A DNA stretch of 64,000 nucleotides from Soonwooa buanensis (GCF_900167905.1 NZ_FUYZ01000004.1:1-64000); one strand, 5' to 3'; counted from the stretch's first letter, positions 51,243 to 60,486 are shown. Translations and numbers: made by a program. The notes: generated by a model not told the origin, from the letters alone.

Positions 51243-51754
51243 ATTTTTACCTTTTCGCTGACATTTTTACCTGTTTCAAAATCTTTTCCAGTTAGGAGAA
51301 TATAGTCTGCACTTGGCTTTAATCCTGAGTTTTTTAATTGGATGAACATTTTTTCAAGATAGATTTTGTTGCCATTAACCGTTAAAAATACTGCAGGTTT
51401 TTGTTGGTTGTTAAAAGCTAAATAAAGTTTGAGTGTCTTTTGTCCTTTTAATGAAAATTCAAAAAAATTATCATCGATTTTCTTAAAATTAATACCATAC
51501 GCCATCGAGTTTTGTATCATGGTTAATGGTTTTACTTCTGCGTTTTCGTTGTATAGAATTCTATAAATATTAATAGGGTTTTTCTCCGAAATATTCTTGC
51601 CATCCATCACCGCATCGTACATAAAAGTGTTGTGATTATCACTATGTTGGATGTAGAAAAGATGATTTCCTTTTTTGTCAGGCGTCGGATAATTGGTCTG
51701 CGATTTACATATTTGAATGCTGATAAAACATACAAATAACAATAATAATTTCAT
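51239..51754 (-). CDS. DUF4833-like exported protein
   Basis: 171 residues with a signal peptide ending near CKSQ. The segment HLFYIQHSDNHNTFMYDA and the middle NPINIYRILYNENAEVKPLTMIQ fit the DUF4833 family, a small periplasmic group. The role is unknown. Its stop (TTA read in reverse) and the stop of the opposite YiiX gene share the palindrome TTAA. Confidence 0.72.
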   Translation of the reverse strand: MKLLLLFVCFISIQICKSQTNYPTPDKKGNHLFYIQHSDNHNTFMYDAVMDGKNISEKNPINIYRILYNENAEVKPLTMIQNSMAYGINFKKIDDNFFEFSLKGQKTLKLYLAFNNQQKPAVFLTVNGNKIYLEKMFIQLKNSGLKPSADYILLTGKDFETGKNVSEKVKI

Positions 51755-51854
51755 TTTGATTAAAAGCTTTAAGCCAAAAATAGTAATTAAAAATTAATTT
51801 ATGAAAAGTTATGCTATTAATAGAAAATGTTTAACTTTATCTAAAACCTAAGTT

Positions 51855-52409
51855 ATGACTATATTATTGATAATTATTATTATCGCAGTTCTAGTGGCTT
51901 TCTATGCCATTTCTATTTATAACAAACTTGTTAGACTTCGTAATCTTGTCCAAGAAGGATGGAGTAGTATTGACGTTATGCTAAAAAAACGTCACGATCT
52001 TATTCCTAATTTGGTTGAGACGGTTAAAGGTTACGCAACCCACGAACGGTCGACTTTGGATAGCGTGATCCAAGCAAGAGCTAGCGCTGTTAACGCAAAT
52101 AATCTACACGATAAAGAAGCAGCAGAGAAAAATCTGAGCCAAGCGATGATGAATTTGATGGCTGTTGCAGAGCAATATCCTGATCTTAAGGCTAATGCCA
52201 ACTTCCAACAATTGCAAGGCGAACTTTCTAATATTGAAGGAGATATCGAAAAAGCTAGACGTTATTATAACGGAACAGTTCGTGAGAATAACACGGCGGT
52301 TGAGTCTTTCCCAAGCAATATCGTGGCGAATATGTATAAGTTTGAAAAAGCACAATTCTTCGAACTTCAAAATGCTGCAGAACGCGAAGTGCCAACTGTA
52401 AAGTTTTAG
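51855..52409 (+). CDS. lemA: LemA family protein
   Basis: A 184-residue protein. An N-terminal helix (1-22, MTILLIIIIIAVLVAFYAI) anchors it with the rest a long helical bundle. The block YNKLVRLRNLVQEGWSSIDVMLKKRHDLIPNLVETVKGYATHE is the family signature. LemA is commonly encoded beside membrane metalloproteases, TPM-domain proteins or DUF2207 proteins. Here two DUF2207 genes follow, the first 2 nt after its stop, so these three genes form one operon. Function remains poorly defined. Confidence 0.95.
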   Translation: MTILLIIIIIAVLVAFYAISIYNKLVRLRNLVQEGWSSIDVMLKKRHDLIPNLVETVKGYATHERSTLDSVIQARASAVNANNLHDKEAAEKNLSQAMMNLMAVAEQYPDLKANANFQQLQGELSNIEGDIEKARRYYNGTVRENNTAVESFPSNIVANMYKFEKAQFFELQNAAEREVPTVKF

Positions 52410-52411
52410 GA

Positions 52412-54352
52412 ATGAAATATTTACTGCTAATATTTACATTTTGTTTCTCAGTTTTTGGATTTTCCCAAGATGTTAATGAGGAACAAACTAATACAAATAG
52501 TGACTATTATAGTCAATCTGAACGGATTCTTAACTATCATTCGGATATTAAAGTTGATGTAAGTGGTGACTTAGAAGTAACGGAAACAATAAAAGTCAAT
52601 GCGTTAGAACAGAATATTCGTCACGGGATTTTTAGAACTTTTTTGACGGAGCGACAACTCAATGGCAAGAATCAAAAAGTTAAATACAAGATAACTTCTG
52701 TTACTCGAGACGGAAAGACCGAAAACTACCACACAGAGACGGGTTCAGGTTATTATAAAATATATATTGGTTCCAAAGAGACGGATTTGCCCGCAGGTCA
52801 ATATGTGTTTGCAATTACCTATAGAGTTGCGAAACAAATTGGTTTCTTTTCTAAATTTGATGAATTATATTGGAATGTCAACGGTCTAGATTGGGATTTT
52901 CCAGTTGATAAAATTTCTGCAAAAGTGACGTTGCCAGCCAATGTTAAAATTTTGCAAAACGCTTGTTATACAGGGGCTTCAGGTAGTAAAGAAAGCAATT
53001 GTTCTTCTAAAGAAATTGATAGCCACACTATCGAATGGAACGCTGAAAATCTTAATGCTAAAGAGAATTTAACAATCGCGGTTGGTTTTAACAAGGGTGT
53101 TTTTGTACCGCCGCCGCCGCCAAGTTTTCTTGAGAAAAACGGTGTTTTGTTATTGCTGGGATTGTCGATGTTGGGTATGATTGGTTATGGTCTTAGTCTT
53201 TGGAAAAAATATGGTGTCGATCCACCAAAACCTACTGTTTATCCACAGTTTAATGTTCCAGAAGATATGTCGCCAGCGACTTTAGGTTATATTAAAAAAG
53301 AATCTTTCAATAATAAATTCTTGACCGCAACTTTGGTTAATCTTTCCATTAAAGGTTTTACTAAAATTGTTGAAACCGAATCCAAAGGCTTTTTAGGATT
53401 GTCTTCTTCTAAAAATTATACGATTCAGAAAGTTAAAGAACCTGATCAAAGTTTAGCCAAAGAAGAAATTGGCGTTATGAACGATCTTTTCAATAATAGA
53501 GATGAGGTGACTTTGGATGGTTCTTACGATTCTAAAATAGAAAGCGCTGTTGACAACTTCGAAAGCAACATCGAATACCAACACAAAAAGTTTTTAACAG
53601 AAGGAAATAATCAAAAATTTGTTTTGTATTTATTTCTTTTTGCGTCTGCGGTTTATTTTTCGGGATTAATACTTGCTGGTTTCAAAGATGATGACTTTAT
53701 GTTTAGTATCATAGGTATTTTCCCATACTTTATCAGCATTGTTATTTATTTTGTAGCAACCCGATTTTTAGGAAAAGTTAAGATAAAAGGTTGCGTGAGT
53801 ATTTTTGTATTATTTTTTGCACTTTCATTTATATTACCATTTTTGACAATGGGCTTTTCTTCGGCATTACCACAAGATTATAGGTATTGCTTCCAGTTTG
53901 CAATATTGTCATTGTTGTTGCTGTTGGCTTTCCAGTATTTTATTAAACGACCGTCCGAAGAAAAATTAAGACAACAATCCTTAATCGACGGTTTCAAAAT
54001 GTACATGGGTGCGGCAGAAAATGAACAAATAAAATTTCATAATTCACCACAAATGACACCCGAAATTTTCGAAAAATACTTGCCTTACGCCATGGTGTTG
54101 GGTGTTGACGATATTTGGGGCAAAAAGTTTGAAACCGCATTATTAGCGATGGCTACAGGTTATACGGCATCTTGGTATGTTGGTAATTTTGTAGGCTTTA
54201 ATAATTTCGGAAGCACGCTCAACTCAGGCTTGACAGATTCTATCAGCTCTGGTTCTACTGCGCCATCTAACAGTAGTTCTGGCGGAAGTGGTTCTAGCGG
54301 CGGTGGATTTTCCGGCGGTGGCGGCGGTGGCGGCGGCGGCGGCGGCTGGTAA
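52412..54352 (+). CDS. DUF2207 membrane protein, polyglycine-Trp tail (first)
   Basis: 646 residues. A signal peptide (to about FGFSQ, 19) precedes an extracytoplasmic DUF2207 domain (to about 235) with RILNYHSDIKVDVSGDLEVTETIKV, YWNVNGLDWDFPV. One helix near 248-265 leads to a cytoplasmic domain, with about four more helices (405-510). The C-terminus is a Ser/Gly linker then GGGFS and eleven Gly and a final Trp. Such tails are typical of DUF2207 and TPM-domain proteins, and their role is unknown. It is about 30-40% like its downstream paralogue by eye. Confidence 0.9.
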   Translation: MKYLLLIFTFCFSVFGFSQDVNEEQTNTNSDYYSQSERILNYHSDIKVDVSGDLEVTETIKVNALEQNIRHGIFRTFLTERQLNGKNQKVKYKITSVTRDGKTENYHTETGSGYYKIYIGSKETDLPAGQYVFAITYRVAKQIGFFSKFDELYWNVNGLDWDFPVDKISAKVTLPANVKILQNACYTGASGSKESNCSSKEIDSHTIEWNAENLNAKENLTIAVGFNKGVFVPPPPPSFLEKNGVLLLLGLSMLGMIGYGLSLWKKYGVDPPKPTVYPQFNVPEDMSPATLGYIKKESFNNKFLTATLVNLSIKGFTKIVETESKGFLGLSSSKNYTIQKVKEPDQSLAKEEIGVMNDLFNNRDEVTLDGSYDSKIESAVDNFESNIEYQHKKFLTEGNNQKFVLYLFLFASAVYFSGLILAGFKDDDFMFSIIGIFPYFISIVIYFVATRFLGKVKIKGCVSIFVLFFALSFILPFLTMGFSSALPQDYRYCFQFAILSLLLLLAFQYFIKRPSEEKLRQQSLIDGFKMYMGAAENEQIKFHNSPQMTPEIFEKYLPYAMVLGVDDIWGKKFETALLAMATGYTASWYVGNFVGFNNFGSTLNSGLTDSISSGSTAPSNSSSGGSGSSGGGFSGGGGGGGGGGGW

Positions 54353-54364
54353 GATACAATCGTC

Positions 54365-56404
54365 ATGAAGTATTTATTTTTAATATTTGTATTAGCGATT
54401 AATTCAGTTGTTTTTTCGCAAGGAAGACCTGCAATTATATCGTTAGAAGATATAGATTCTGAAGATTATCAAGATAGTCTTCAGAATTATAATGCGTATA
54501 AAGAGCGGGTTATTGACTTCCATTCGGATATTGTTATTTCTAAAAAATCGGTTGTTAGGGTTACAGAAACTATTAAAGTCTATGCCGCTGGTTACGAGAT
54601 CAAACGTGGACTTTTTCGCGCGCTACCAATGATTAGAAATATTAATGGAATTCGCGAAGATGTCGATTACAACATTATTTCTATTAAAAAAGATGGATCC
54701 AAAGAACCATATCATATCGAAAGGCTTAACGAAGTTTTTAATATCTATATCGGCTCAAAAGATTATTTATTAAGTTCTGGAAATTACACCTACGAAATAA
54801 CTTACGAAACAACCGATCAAATTGGGTATTTTAAAACCTATGATGAGTTTTATTGGAATGTAAATGGAACAGATTGGAGTTTCCCGATTGAGCATATCAG
54901 CGCAAAAATTACTTTGCCAGCTGGTGCAGATATTTTACAAAATTCTTGTTATACAGGACTGCACGGAAGTCAGGAGAAAAATTGTACACCAAAAACGCTT
55001 GGCCCAACCGAAATGTTTTTTGAAGCTTCTAATCTTAAACTTAAAGAAAATCTTACGATTGCAGTTGGTTTCAAACCAAATATTCTAGAAGCGCCATCAG
55101 CTTTTTCTAAGCTTTTTAGAAAAAATAAGGATAGAATTCCTTTGATTTTGGTGGCTTGTTTTTTAGTTTTTTACTTTGTTAAAACTTGGTTTAGACATGG
55201 ACGCGTTACCAACAAGCCTATTGTTATTCCTCAGTTTGATGCGCCTTACAATTTGTCTCCCGCTGCAATTGGTTATATCGAAAAAGGCGAGTATGACGCT
55301 TCTCATCTTGCTGCCAATCTTGTTGATATGGCTATTAAAAAAGTGATTTCTTTAAAGGAAGATACATCGCATCAGCAGACTTTTAACACGTTTCGAGTTT
55401 ATGATATTAAAAAATTGACGGATAATACAGAGGCTTTATTAGATGATGAAAAGTTAATTTTTAATGATATTTTCGGAGAGAAAACTTCCAAGCTTAAAAT
55501 TGACGGAACCTACGATAGACGCTTGAAAAATGCCAGCGCAGATCTTCATAAATTATTACGCAAAAATCTCGAAAAATTTACGGTAGATATTCCGAATATG
55601 CGTTTTGTTTATAATGCCTTGATGATGATTGTCGGGACTTTTCTTTTGGGTTTATTGTATGCATCTTTGGCGGATAATAACAATTTCGAAATGTTTGGTA
55701 TCGGCGCCATGTTTGTCTTTTTCGATGGGCTTATTATCTTATTGGTTTTATCGCTTTGGAAGGAGTTTTACAAGACTTTTATTGTCTTTGTATTACTCAT
55801 TTTTCTAATTCTTTTTTGTGTGCCATTATTTCTTTTTGCGTTTGGCGGCTCAGAAGATATGACCAGATTGGGTTCGGATTGTTTTAAATTTTTAATTTTT
55901 GGAGGGATTAGTTTACTTATTTTTAAATATTTTATTAAACGACCTTCTGACGAAAAAGTGCAAATGAAATCCGAGATAGAAGGTTTCAAAATGTATCTTG
56001 GGACAGCGGAAGAAGCGCAACTGAAGTTCCATAATCCGCCAGAAATGACAACGGATTTATATGAAAAATTCTTGCCTTACGCCATTGTTTTGAATGTTCA
56101 AGATATTTGGGGACAGCGTTTCCGAAGTTCATTAAAATCGTCTTTGGTTGACACAACTGAGTTTTCTGAATTTGCTTTTGATTCTACTTTTGCTTCGGCA
56201 TTTTCGATGTCGGTCTTAGAGTCTAGTAATCCTCCTGCACCAGCTAGTTTTACGTCTTCCTCATCAGATTCATCCTCTTATTCGTCCTCATCTTCTAGAT
56301 CATCTTCGTCGAGTTCTTATTCCGGCGGTTCTAGCTCTAGCGGTTCTAGCGGCGGTGGATCATCTGGCGGCGGCGGCGGTGGCGGCGGTGGCGGCGGTTG
56401 GTAA
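54365..56404 (+). CDS. DUF2207 membrane protein, polyglycine-Trp tail (second)
   Basis: 679 residues, a paralogue of the preceding protein with the same layout: signal peptide, DUF2207 domain (VIDFHSDIVISKKSVVRVTETIKV, YWNVNGTDWSFPI), a helix near 258, then four helices around 415-520. The C-terminal 75 residues are almost only Ser, then Gly, ending in Trp. The second gene begins 12 nt after the first. The pair looks like a tandem duplication, with the two membrane halves diverged but the ends kept. Confidence 0.9.
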   Translation: MKYLFLIFVLAINSVVFSQGRPAIISLEDIDSEDYQDSLQNYNAYKERVIDFHSDIVISKKSVVRVTETIKVYAAGYEIKRGLFRALPMIRNINGIREDVDYNIISIKKDGSKEPYHIERLNEVFNIYIGSKDYLLSSGNYTYEITYETTDQIGYFKTYDEFYWNVNGTDWSFPIEHISAKITLPAGADILQNSCYTGLHGSQEKNCTPKTLGPTEMFFEASNLKLKENLTIAVGFKPNILEAPSAFSKLFRKNKDRIPLILVACFLVFYFVKTWFRHGRVTNKPIVIPQFDAPYNLSPAAIGYIEKGEYDASHLAANLVDMAIKKVISLKEDTSHQQTFNTFRVYDIKKLTDNTEALLDDEKLIFNDIFGEKTSKLKIDGTYDRRLKNASADLHKLLRKNLEKFTVDIPNMRFVYNALMMIVGTFLLGLLYASLADNNNFEMFGIGAMFVFFDGLIILLVLSLWKEFYKTFIVFVLLIFLILFCVPLFLFAFGGSEDMTRLGSDCFKFLIFGGISLLIFKYFIKRPSDEKVQMKSEIEGFKMYLGTAEEAQLKFHNPPEMTTDLYEKFLPYAIVLNVQDIWGQRFRSSLKSSLVDTTEFSEFAFDSTFASAFSMSVLESSNPPAPASFTSSSSDSSSYSSSSSRSSSSSSYSGGSSSSGSSGGGSSGGGGGGGGGGGW

Positions 56405-56420
56405 GCCTTATCATTGCTAT

Positions 56421-56852
56421 CTAGTTGATAAACAAGATTATTTTATTTTCATTATTTTTTGAAAGAATACTGTCTAGACGTTGCTCTGTAATTGGATAAG
56501 ATTGGGAATTGTAAATAATCTCGTGGTCTTTCTTTTTAAATTTTAAAAATTTTGGAAAGCCTGCTTTTTCTTTGGTTTTAATTAAATCAGAGACATCTAC
56601 TTTTTGAGTTGCAAAACCTTCACTTCCCGAAAACTGAATTTCCGTCAAAAGATTTAACTGATATTTATAAATTTCTTTAATTAAAAAATCTTTATTTTCA
56701 AATTTTATAAAGTTTGTTTTTGGATAAATCGACAGATAGTTTGGGTTGTATTCTGCAATGAGAATCTGTTTCGGTTTCGAAAATGAAAAGAAGCCTATCA
56801 GCAAAATAACTAATAGACTTAGTGTTATTAAAACAAATTTGAAACGTTTCAA
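56421..56852 (-). CDS. Small membrane-anchored protein, unknown
   Basis: 143 residues. A strong hydrophobic N-terminus (about 6-27) acts as a signal anchor. The remainder is soluble, Lys-rich, and ends NKIILFIN. No family is recognised. The start is 19 nt after the stop of the flavoprotein gene on the same strand, so it may be cotranscribed. It converges with the DUF2207 operon. Confidence 0.6.
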   Translation of the reverse strand: MKRFKFVLITLSLLVILLIGFFSFSKPKQILIAEYNPNYLSIYPKTNFIKFENKDFLIKEIYKYQLNLLTEIQFSGSEGFATQKVDVSDLIKTKEKAGFPKFLKFKKKDHEIIYNSQSYPITEQRLDSILSKNNENKIILFIN

Positions 56853-56871
56853 AAGATGTTTAATTCAAAGT

Positions 56872-57432
56872 TTATTTCCAAAAAATCGTACACCAATCAA
56901 CAAAAGCGGTCATAAATTTTTTAAGATATTCAGTTGTACGTTCATCCAGTTTTCCGTTTTCATCAAAAGCTTTTCCGATTTGGCTTAAATAAATTTCTGG
57001 CTGTTGCATCGTGTAGATATTGACCGATGTCAAACTCTGACGTAGATGGTGATTAGCCCCGAATCCGCCCAACATGCCGGGAGAACTACTGATAACTGCG
57101 CCAGGTTTTTTGCCCCAAACGCCTTTTCCACCTGGTCGCGAAGCCACATCGATGGCATTTTTAAGAACTGCTGGTACGCCGCGATTGTATTCTGGCGTTA
57201 CAAAAATACAAGCATCTAATTTTTTTACGCTTTCACGAAATTCTTTATAATTCTCTGGTGCTTCATCATGGTCATCAAAATCCTGATTGTACAAAGCTAA
57301 TTGCCCAATTGGGATAATTTCTAAAGTCAAATTTTCTGGTGATAAAGCAATTAGTTGCTCTGCAATTTTTTTTGAAAAAGCTTCTTTTCTAAGACTTCCT
57401 ACGAAAATGCCAATATGTTTTTTGTCCATCAT
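56872..57432 (-). CDS. NADPH-dependent FMN reductase
   Basis: A 186-residue flavodoxin-fold reductase. FVGSLRKEAFSKKIAEQL binds FMN phosphate. The conserved VTPEYNRGVPAVLKNAIDVASRP follows, with SSSPGMLGGFGANHHLRQSL after it. The family (ArsH, chromate or quinone reductases) uses NADPH to reduce FMN, quinones or other electron acceptors. Met1 or Met2 could start it; both are present. It is followed by an unknown gene on the same strand. Confidence 0.9.
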   Translation of the reverse strand: MMDKKHIGIFVGSLRKEAFSKKIAEQLIALSPENLTLEIIPIGQLALYNQDFDDHDEAPENYKEFRESVKKLDACIFVTPEYNRGVPAVLKNAIDVASRPGGKGVWGKKPGAVISSSPGMLGGFGANHHLRQSLTSVNIYTMQQPEIYLSQIGKAFDENGKLDERTTEYLKKFMTAFVDWCTIFWK

Positions 57433-57493
57433 TTTATTTTTTTATTGATTTAAAATTAATGAATTTTACTGGAACATATTTGTTTTAAAACAA

Positions 57494-57521
57494 AAAAGAC
57501 ATCCTTTTCAGAATGTCTTTT
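57494..57521 (-). terminator. Terminator after murA
   Basis: AAAAGACAT pairs with ATGTCTTTT with a short loop, and the minus strand continues in T-rich DNA. It begins 16 nt after the murA stop. Confidence 0.75.
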
Positions 57522-57536
57522 GTTTATTTTGTAGAA

Positions 57537-58844
57537 TTAAATTCTTCGAATATCTGCGCCTAAAGCTTTTAGACGACCATCGATGTTTTCGTAACCACGG
57601 TCAATTTGCTCGATGTTGTGGATGGTTGATTTTCCTTCTGCCGAAAGCGCTGCAATTAGCAAGGCATTTCCTGCACGAATATCTGGCGAAACCATCGTTG
57701 TTCCACGTAAAGGTGTTTCATGGTTTAGTCCAACAACTGTGGCTCTGTGCGGATCACAAAGGATAATTTGCGCTCCCATATCAATCAATTTATCAACGAA
57801 AAATAATCTTGATTCAAACATTTTTTGATGTACCAAAACAGTACCTTTCGCTTGTGTCGCAACTACCAAAATAATAGACAATAAATCTGGCGTAAAGCCT
57901 GGCCAAGGCGCATCCGAAATATTTAAAATAGAACCGTCAATAAACTTTTGAATTTTATAATGTTCTTGCGCTGGGATAAAAATGTCGTCACCGCTTTTCT
58001 CTAACTGGATCCCAAGTTTTCTGAATGTATCAGGAATAATTCCTAGCTGGTTCCAGTTAACATTTTTAATGGTAATTTCTGACTTAGTCATGGCAGCAAG
58101 ACCAATCCAAGAGCCGATTTCCACCATATCAGGAAGCATCGTATGTTCTGTCCCGCGAAGTGACGTCACACCTTCAATCGTTAAAAGATTAGATCCAACA
58201 CCTGAAATATTAGCGCCCATGCGATTCAACATTTTACAAAGTTGTTGCAGATAAGGCTCGCATGCAGCGTTGTAGATTCTTGTTTTTCCTTTTGCTAAAA
58301 CCGCGGCCATAATAATATTGGCAGTTCCTGTAACAGAAGCTTCTTCTAAAAGGATGAATTTTCCTTGTAGTTCTTTCGCTTTTAAAGAATAATATTGTTC
58401 TTCCTCATCATAAGAAAACTCAGCACCCAATTCAACAAAACCTTGGAAGTGCGTATCCAGACGACGTCTTCCGATTTTGTCACCACCAGGCGTAGGCATA
58501 TAAGCTTCGCCATAACGTGCTAGCATTGGACCTAACAGCATAACAGAACCACGAAGTTTTGCACCATCTTTTTTAAACTCAGGAGATTTTATGTAATCAA
58601 AATTAACTTCGTCCGCTTTGAAGGTGTAATCGCCATGACCATTTTTTGTGATTTTCACATTGAAGTCACCCAAAATTTCAATCAAACGGTTAACATCATG
58701 GATGTCGGGGATATTGTTGATTCTGATCTCTTCATCCGTTAACAATACAGCACACAAAATCTGAAGCGCTTCATTCTTGGCACCTTGCGGTGTTATGTCG
58801 CCATGTAGTTGTTTTCCTCCTCGTATTTCAAAAGCTCCGTTCAT
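57537..58844 (-). CDS. murA: UDP-GlcNAc enolpyruvyl transferase MurA with active-site Asp
   Basis: A 435-residue enzyme of the EPSP synthase fold, first committed step of peptidoglycan synthesis. GAKNEALQIL (Lys23, Asn24) and LRGSVMLLGPMLARYGEAYMP are typical. The active-site loop reads TPGGDKIGRRRLD, with Asp122 where most MurA have Cys115 (PGGCAIG). In Mycobacterium and Chlamydia a Cys-to-Asp change at this site makes MurA insensitive to fosfomycin. MurA is translationally coupled to DUF4290: the stop and start overlap as TAATG. Confidence 0.96.
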   Translation of the reverse strand: MNGAFEIRGGKQLHGDITPQGAKNEALQILCAVLLTDEEIRINNIPDIHDVNRLIEILGDFNVKITKNGHGDYTFKADEVNFDYIKSPEFKKDGAKLRGSVMLLGPMLARYGEAYMPTPGGDKIGRRRLDTHFQGFVELGAEFSYDEEEQYYSLKAKELQGKFILLEEASVTGTANIIMAAVLAKGKTRIYNAACEPYLQQLCKMLNRMGANISGVGSNLLTIEGVTSLRGTEHTMLPDMVEIGSWIGLAAMTKSEITIKNVNWNQLGIIPDTFRKLGIQLEKSGDDIFIPAQEHYKIQKFIDGSILNISDAPWPGFTPDLLSIILVVATQAKGTVLVHQKMFESRLFFVDKLIDMGAQIILCDPHRATVVGLNHETPLRGTTMVSPDIRAGNALLIAALSAEGKSTIHNIEQIDRGYENIDGRLKALGADIRRI

Positions 58845-59515
58845 TATTTTCTGTTATTTTTCTGATTGTTTTGATTATTCTGGTTGTTGTGGTGATGTCT
58901 TTTTTTCGCGTTGTTATTGGTGTTTTGGTTTCTGTTATTCTTGTTGTTATTATTACGATTGTTGTTGTAATAGATTTTACTCTTATCCAAAGAATCTATA
59001 CCTGTCAAATCGAGTCTATTTTGTGATAAATCCTTTAGATGACGGATAATAACATCATCTTGTACATGTTCTTTATTATAAACATTGTAAGATTTTTTCA
59101 TGTTATTTGCGATTACTTGTATCAACGCATCTTTTTCGTCTCCATCTTCAAGAACAATAGCGCGTTCGATAAGTTGCAAAATACTTTTACCATAGAATTT
59201 GTATTCGTTATCATAAGACGGATACGGCATTTTTCTAGGTTTGGTCGTTAATTCTTCTGGTGTCAAAATCGGATATGGAGAATCTACATCGAGATCATGA
59301 TTGGCTAAAATAAATAGATGATCCCAAAGTTTGTGTTTGTAATTTTCTTCGTCACGCAGATGCGGGTTACGTTGTCCCATAAATTCTATAATGGATCTTG
59401 CGGCATCATTTCGCTCTTCTTTGGTTGGTAGTGTTCTACAGATTTCTACCATCTCTTGGATCATTCTGCCATATTCTGGCATCTGAAGCGCATTTCTTTG
59501 GGTGTTATATTCCAT
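58844..59515 (-). CDS. DUF4290 protein with Asn-rich tail
   Basis: About 223 residues, starting MEYNTQRNALQMPEYGRMIQ at 59515. The conserved DUF4290 core (1-165) has ICRTLPTKEERNDAARSIIEFMGQRNPHLRD and LWDHLFILANHDLDVDSPYP, a family conserved across Bacteroidota. The C-terminal 50 residues are mostly Asn, with Arg, Lys, Gln and three His. The tail is disordered and could bind RNA or metal. It is encoded before murA with a 1-nt overlap, in a pairing that seems conserved in Flavobacteriales. Confidence 0.9.
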   Translation of the reverse strand: MEYNTQRNALQMPEYGRMIQEMVEICRTLPTKEERNDAARSIIEFMGQRNPHLRDEENYKHKLWDHLFILANHDLDVDSPYPILTPEELTTKPRKMPYPSYDNEYKFYGKSILQLIERAIVLEDGDEKDALIQVIANNMKKSYNVYNKEHVQDDVIIRHLKDLSQNRLDLTGIDSLDKSKIYYNNNRNNNNKNNRNQNTNNNAKKRHHHNNQNNQNNQKNNRK

Positions 59516-59596
59516 AACTGCAAATATAGGAAATAATAGAAATTTTTGATAGCTCAAAATTCTATCAAGATGTTAAATTATCGGTCGTTTTTTTAA

Positions 59597-60025
59597 CTAA
59601 AATTCGTCGGGGATAAATTTTTTTCGGTCTTTTTCTGACGGAATTCTGCAATGTTGAGACATCAGATTTTTGCGTCGTTTTGCAACTTGGTCGTATAAAA
59701 AATCTCTAATAAAATAAGGAAGCAATTTTCCAAGAATTGCTGTATGATAGATTCCGCCTAATGTTCTTGCGATTTTTATAGCGGCATCAGATTTTTTAAA
59801 ATAAAATGCATTCGGTTTCCAAAGATAAATACTGTCAAAATCTTGCTGTTCGAGTTGTCTTTCTTTTAAAAATGCTTGTCCAAAATTAGATTGTAAAGCC
59901 GCAAACAGAAATTGGTCTTTTTTATCCCTATCCAAAATCCATTGCACCCAAAAGTTGCAAAATCCACAATCACCATCATAAAAAACAATGTATTTATCGC
60001 GATAATTGTCTGGTAATTTTTCCAT
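59597..60025 (-). CDS. DCC-family thiol-disulfide oxidoreductase-like protein
   Basis: 142 residues. The YDGDCGFCNFWVQWIL segment (16-31) carries the DxxCxxC motif for which the family (DUF393) is named; FAALQSNFGQAFL follows. Members are thought to have a thioredoxin-like fold. It is encoded directly after a haem-binding protein, with a 1-nt TAATG overlap, suggesting that both act on the same redox process. Confidence 0.88.
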   Translation of the reverse strand: MEKLPDNYRDKYIVFYDGDCGFCNFWVQWILDRDKKDQFLFAALQSNFGQAFLKERQLEQQDFDSIYLWKPNAFYFKKSDAAIKIARTLGGIYHTAILGKLLPYFIRDFLYDQVAKRRKNLMSQHCRIPSEKDRKKFIPDEF

Positions 60026-60486
60026 TAAAAAATATTAGCTTCTTCGGTATCTTGTTTAACTTGTCGGAAATACTCGATAAGCAATTTCTTAGTTTCTGGC
60101 GTTAATTTCGCTTCTGGATGACCGAGAAGATAAGACTCCAAAGGCATTTCGTCTTTCTCCAACATTTCTATCGATTCTTCCAATTTGTGAGCTTGGCGTT
60201 TTGGTTCGTAAGTCGCCCAAGTCGAGAAGTTTAATTTAATTCTACCTTCGTCAATATGATTTTTCACAAACCAAGATGCTGGCGCAATGTCCGCATACCA
60301 CGGATATTTTGTCTCGTTAGAATGACAATCATAACAAGATGTTTTCAGGATTTTAGCAACTGTTATTGATGGTTTTTTCGTGTTTACAAAATCCATTTGC
60401 GGATTGATCTCAGGATTAATTTTATCAATTGGAAAAAACTGAATCATGATAAAAGCGACCAAAAGTACCGTAATTACTTTTTTCAT
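60025..60486 (-). CDS. Haem-binding domain protein (cytochrome-like)
   Basis: 153 residues. An N-terminal hydrophobic stretch (about 4-20) exports or anchors it. CYDCHSNE (residues 51-58) is a CxxCH haem site. KYPWYADIAPASWFVKNHIDEGRIKLNFSTW follows the Haem_bd domain pattern. Such proteins are periplasmic haem carriers or electron-transfer proteins. The downstream DCC gene is translationally coupled. Confidence 0.85.
   Translation of the reverse strand: MKKVITVLLVAFIMIQFFPIDKINPEINPQMDFVNTKKPSITVAKILKTSCYDCHSNETKYPWYADIAPASWFVKNHIDEGRIKLNFSTWATYEPKRQAHKLEESIEMLEKDEMPLESYLLGHPEAKLTPETKKLLIEYFRQVKQDTEEANIF

Noticed and set aside
54160-54366. Antisense frame beginning with a proline run
   Set aside because: It is the complement of the polyglycine tail of the DUF2207 protein; the repeats arise from that tail, not from a real gene.
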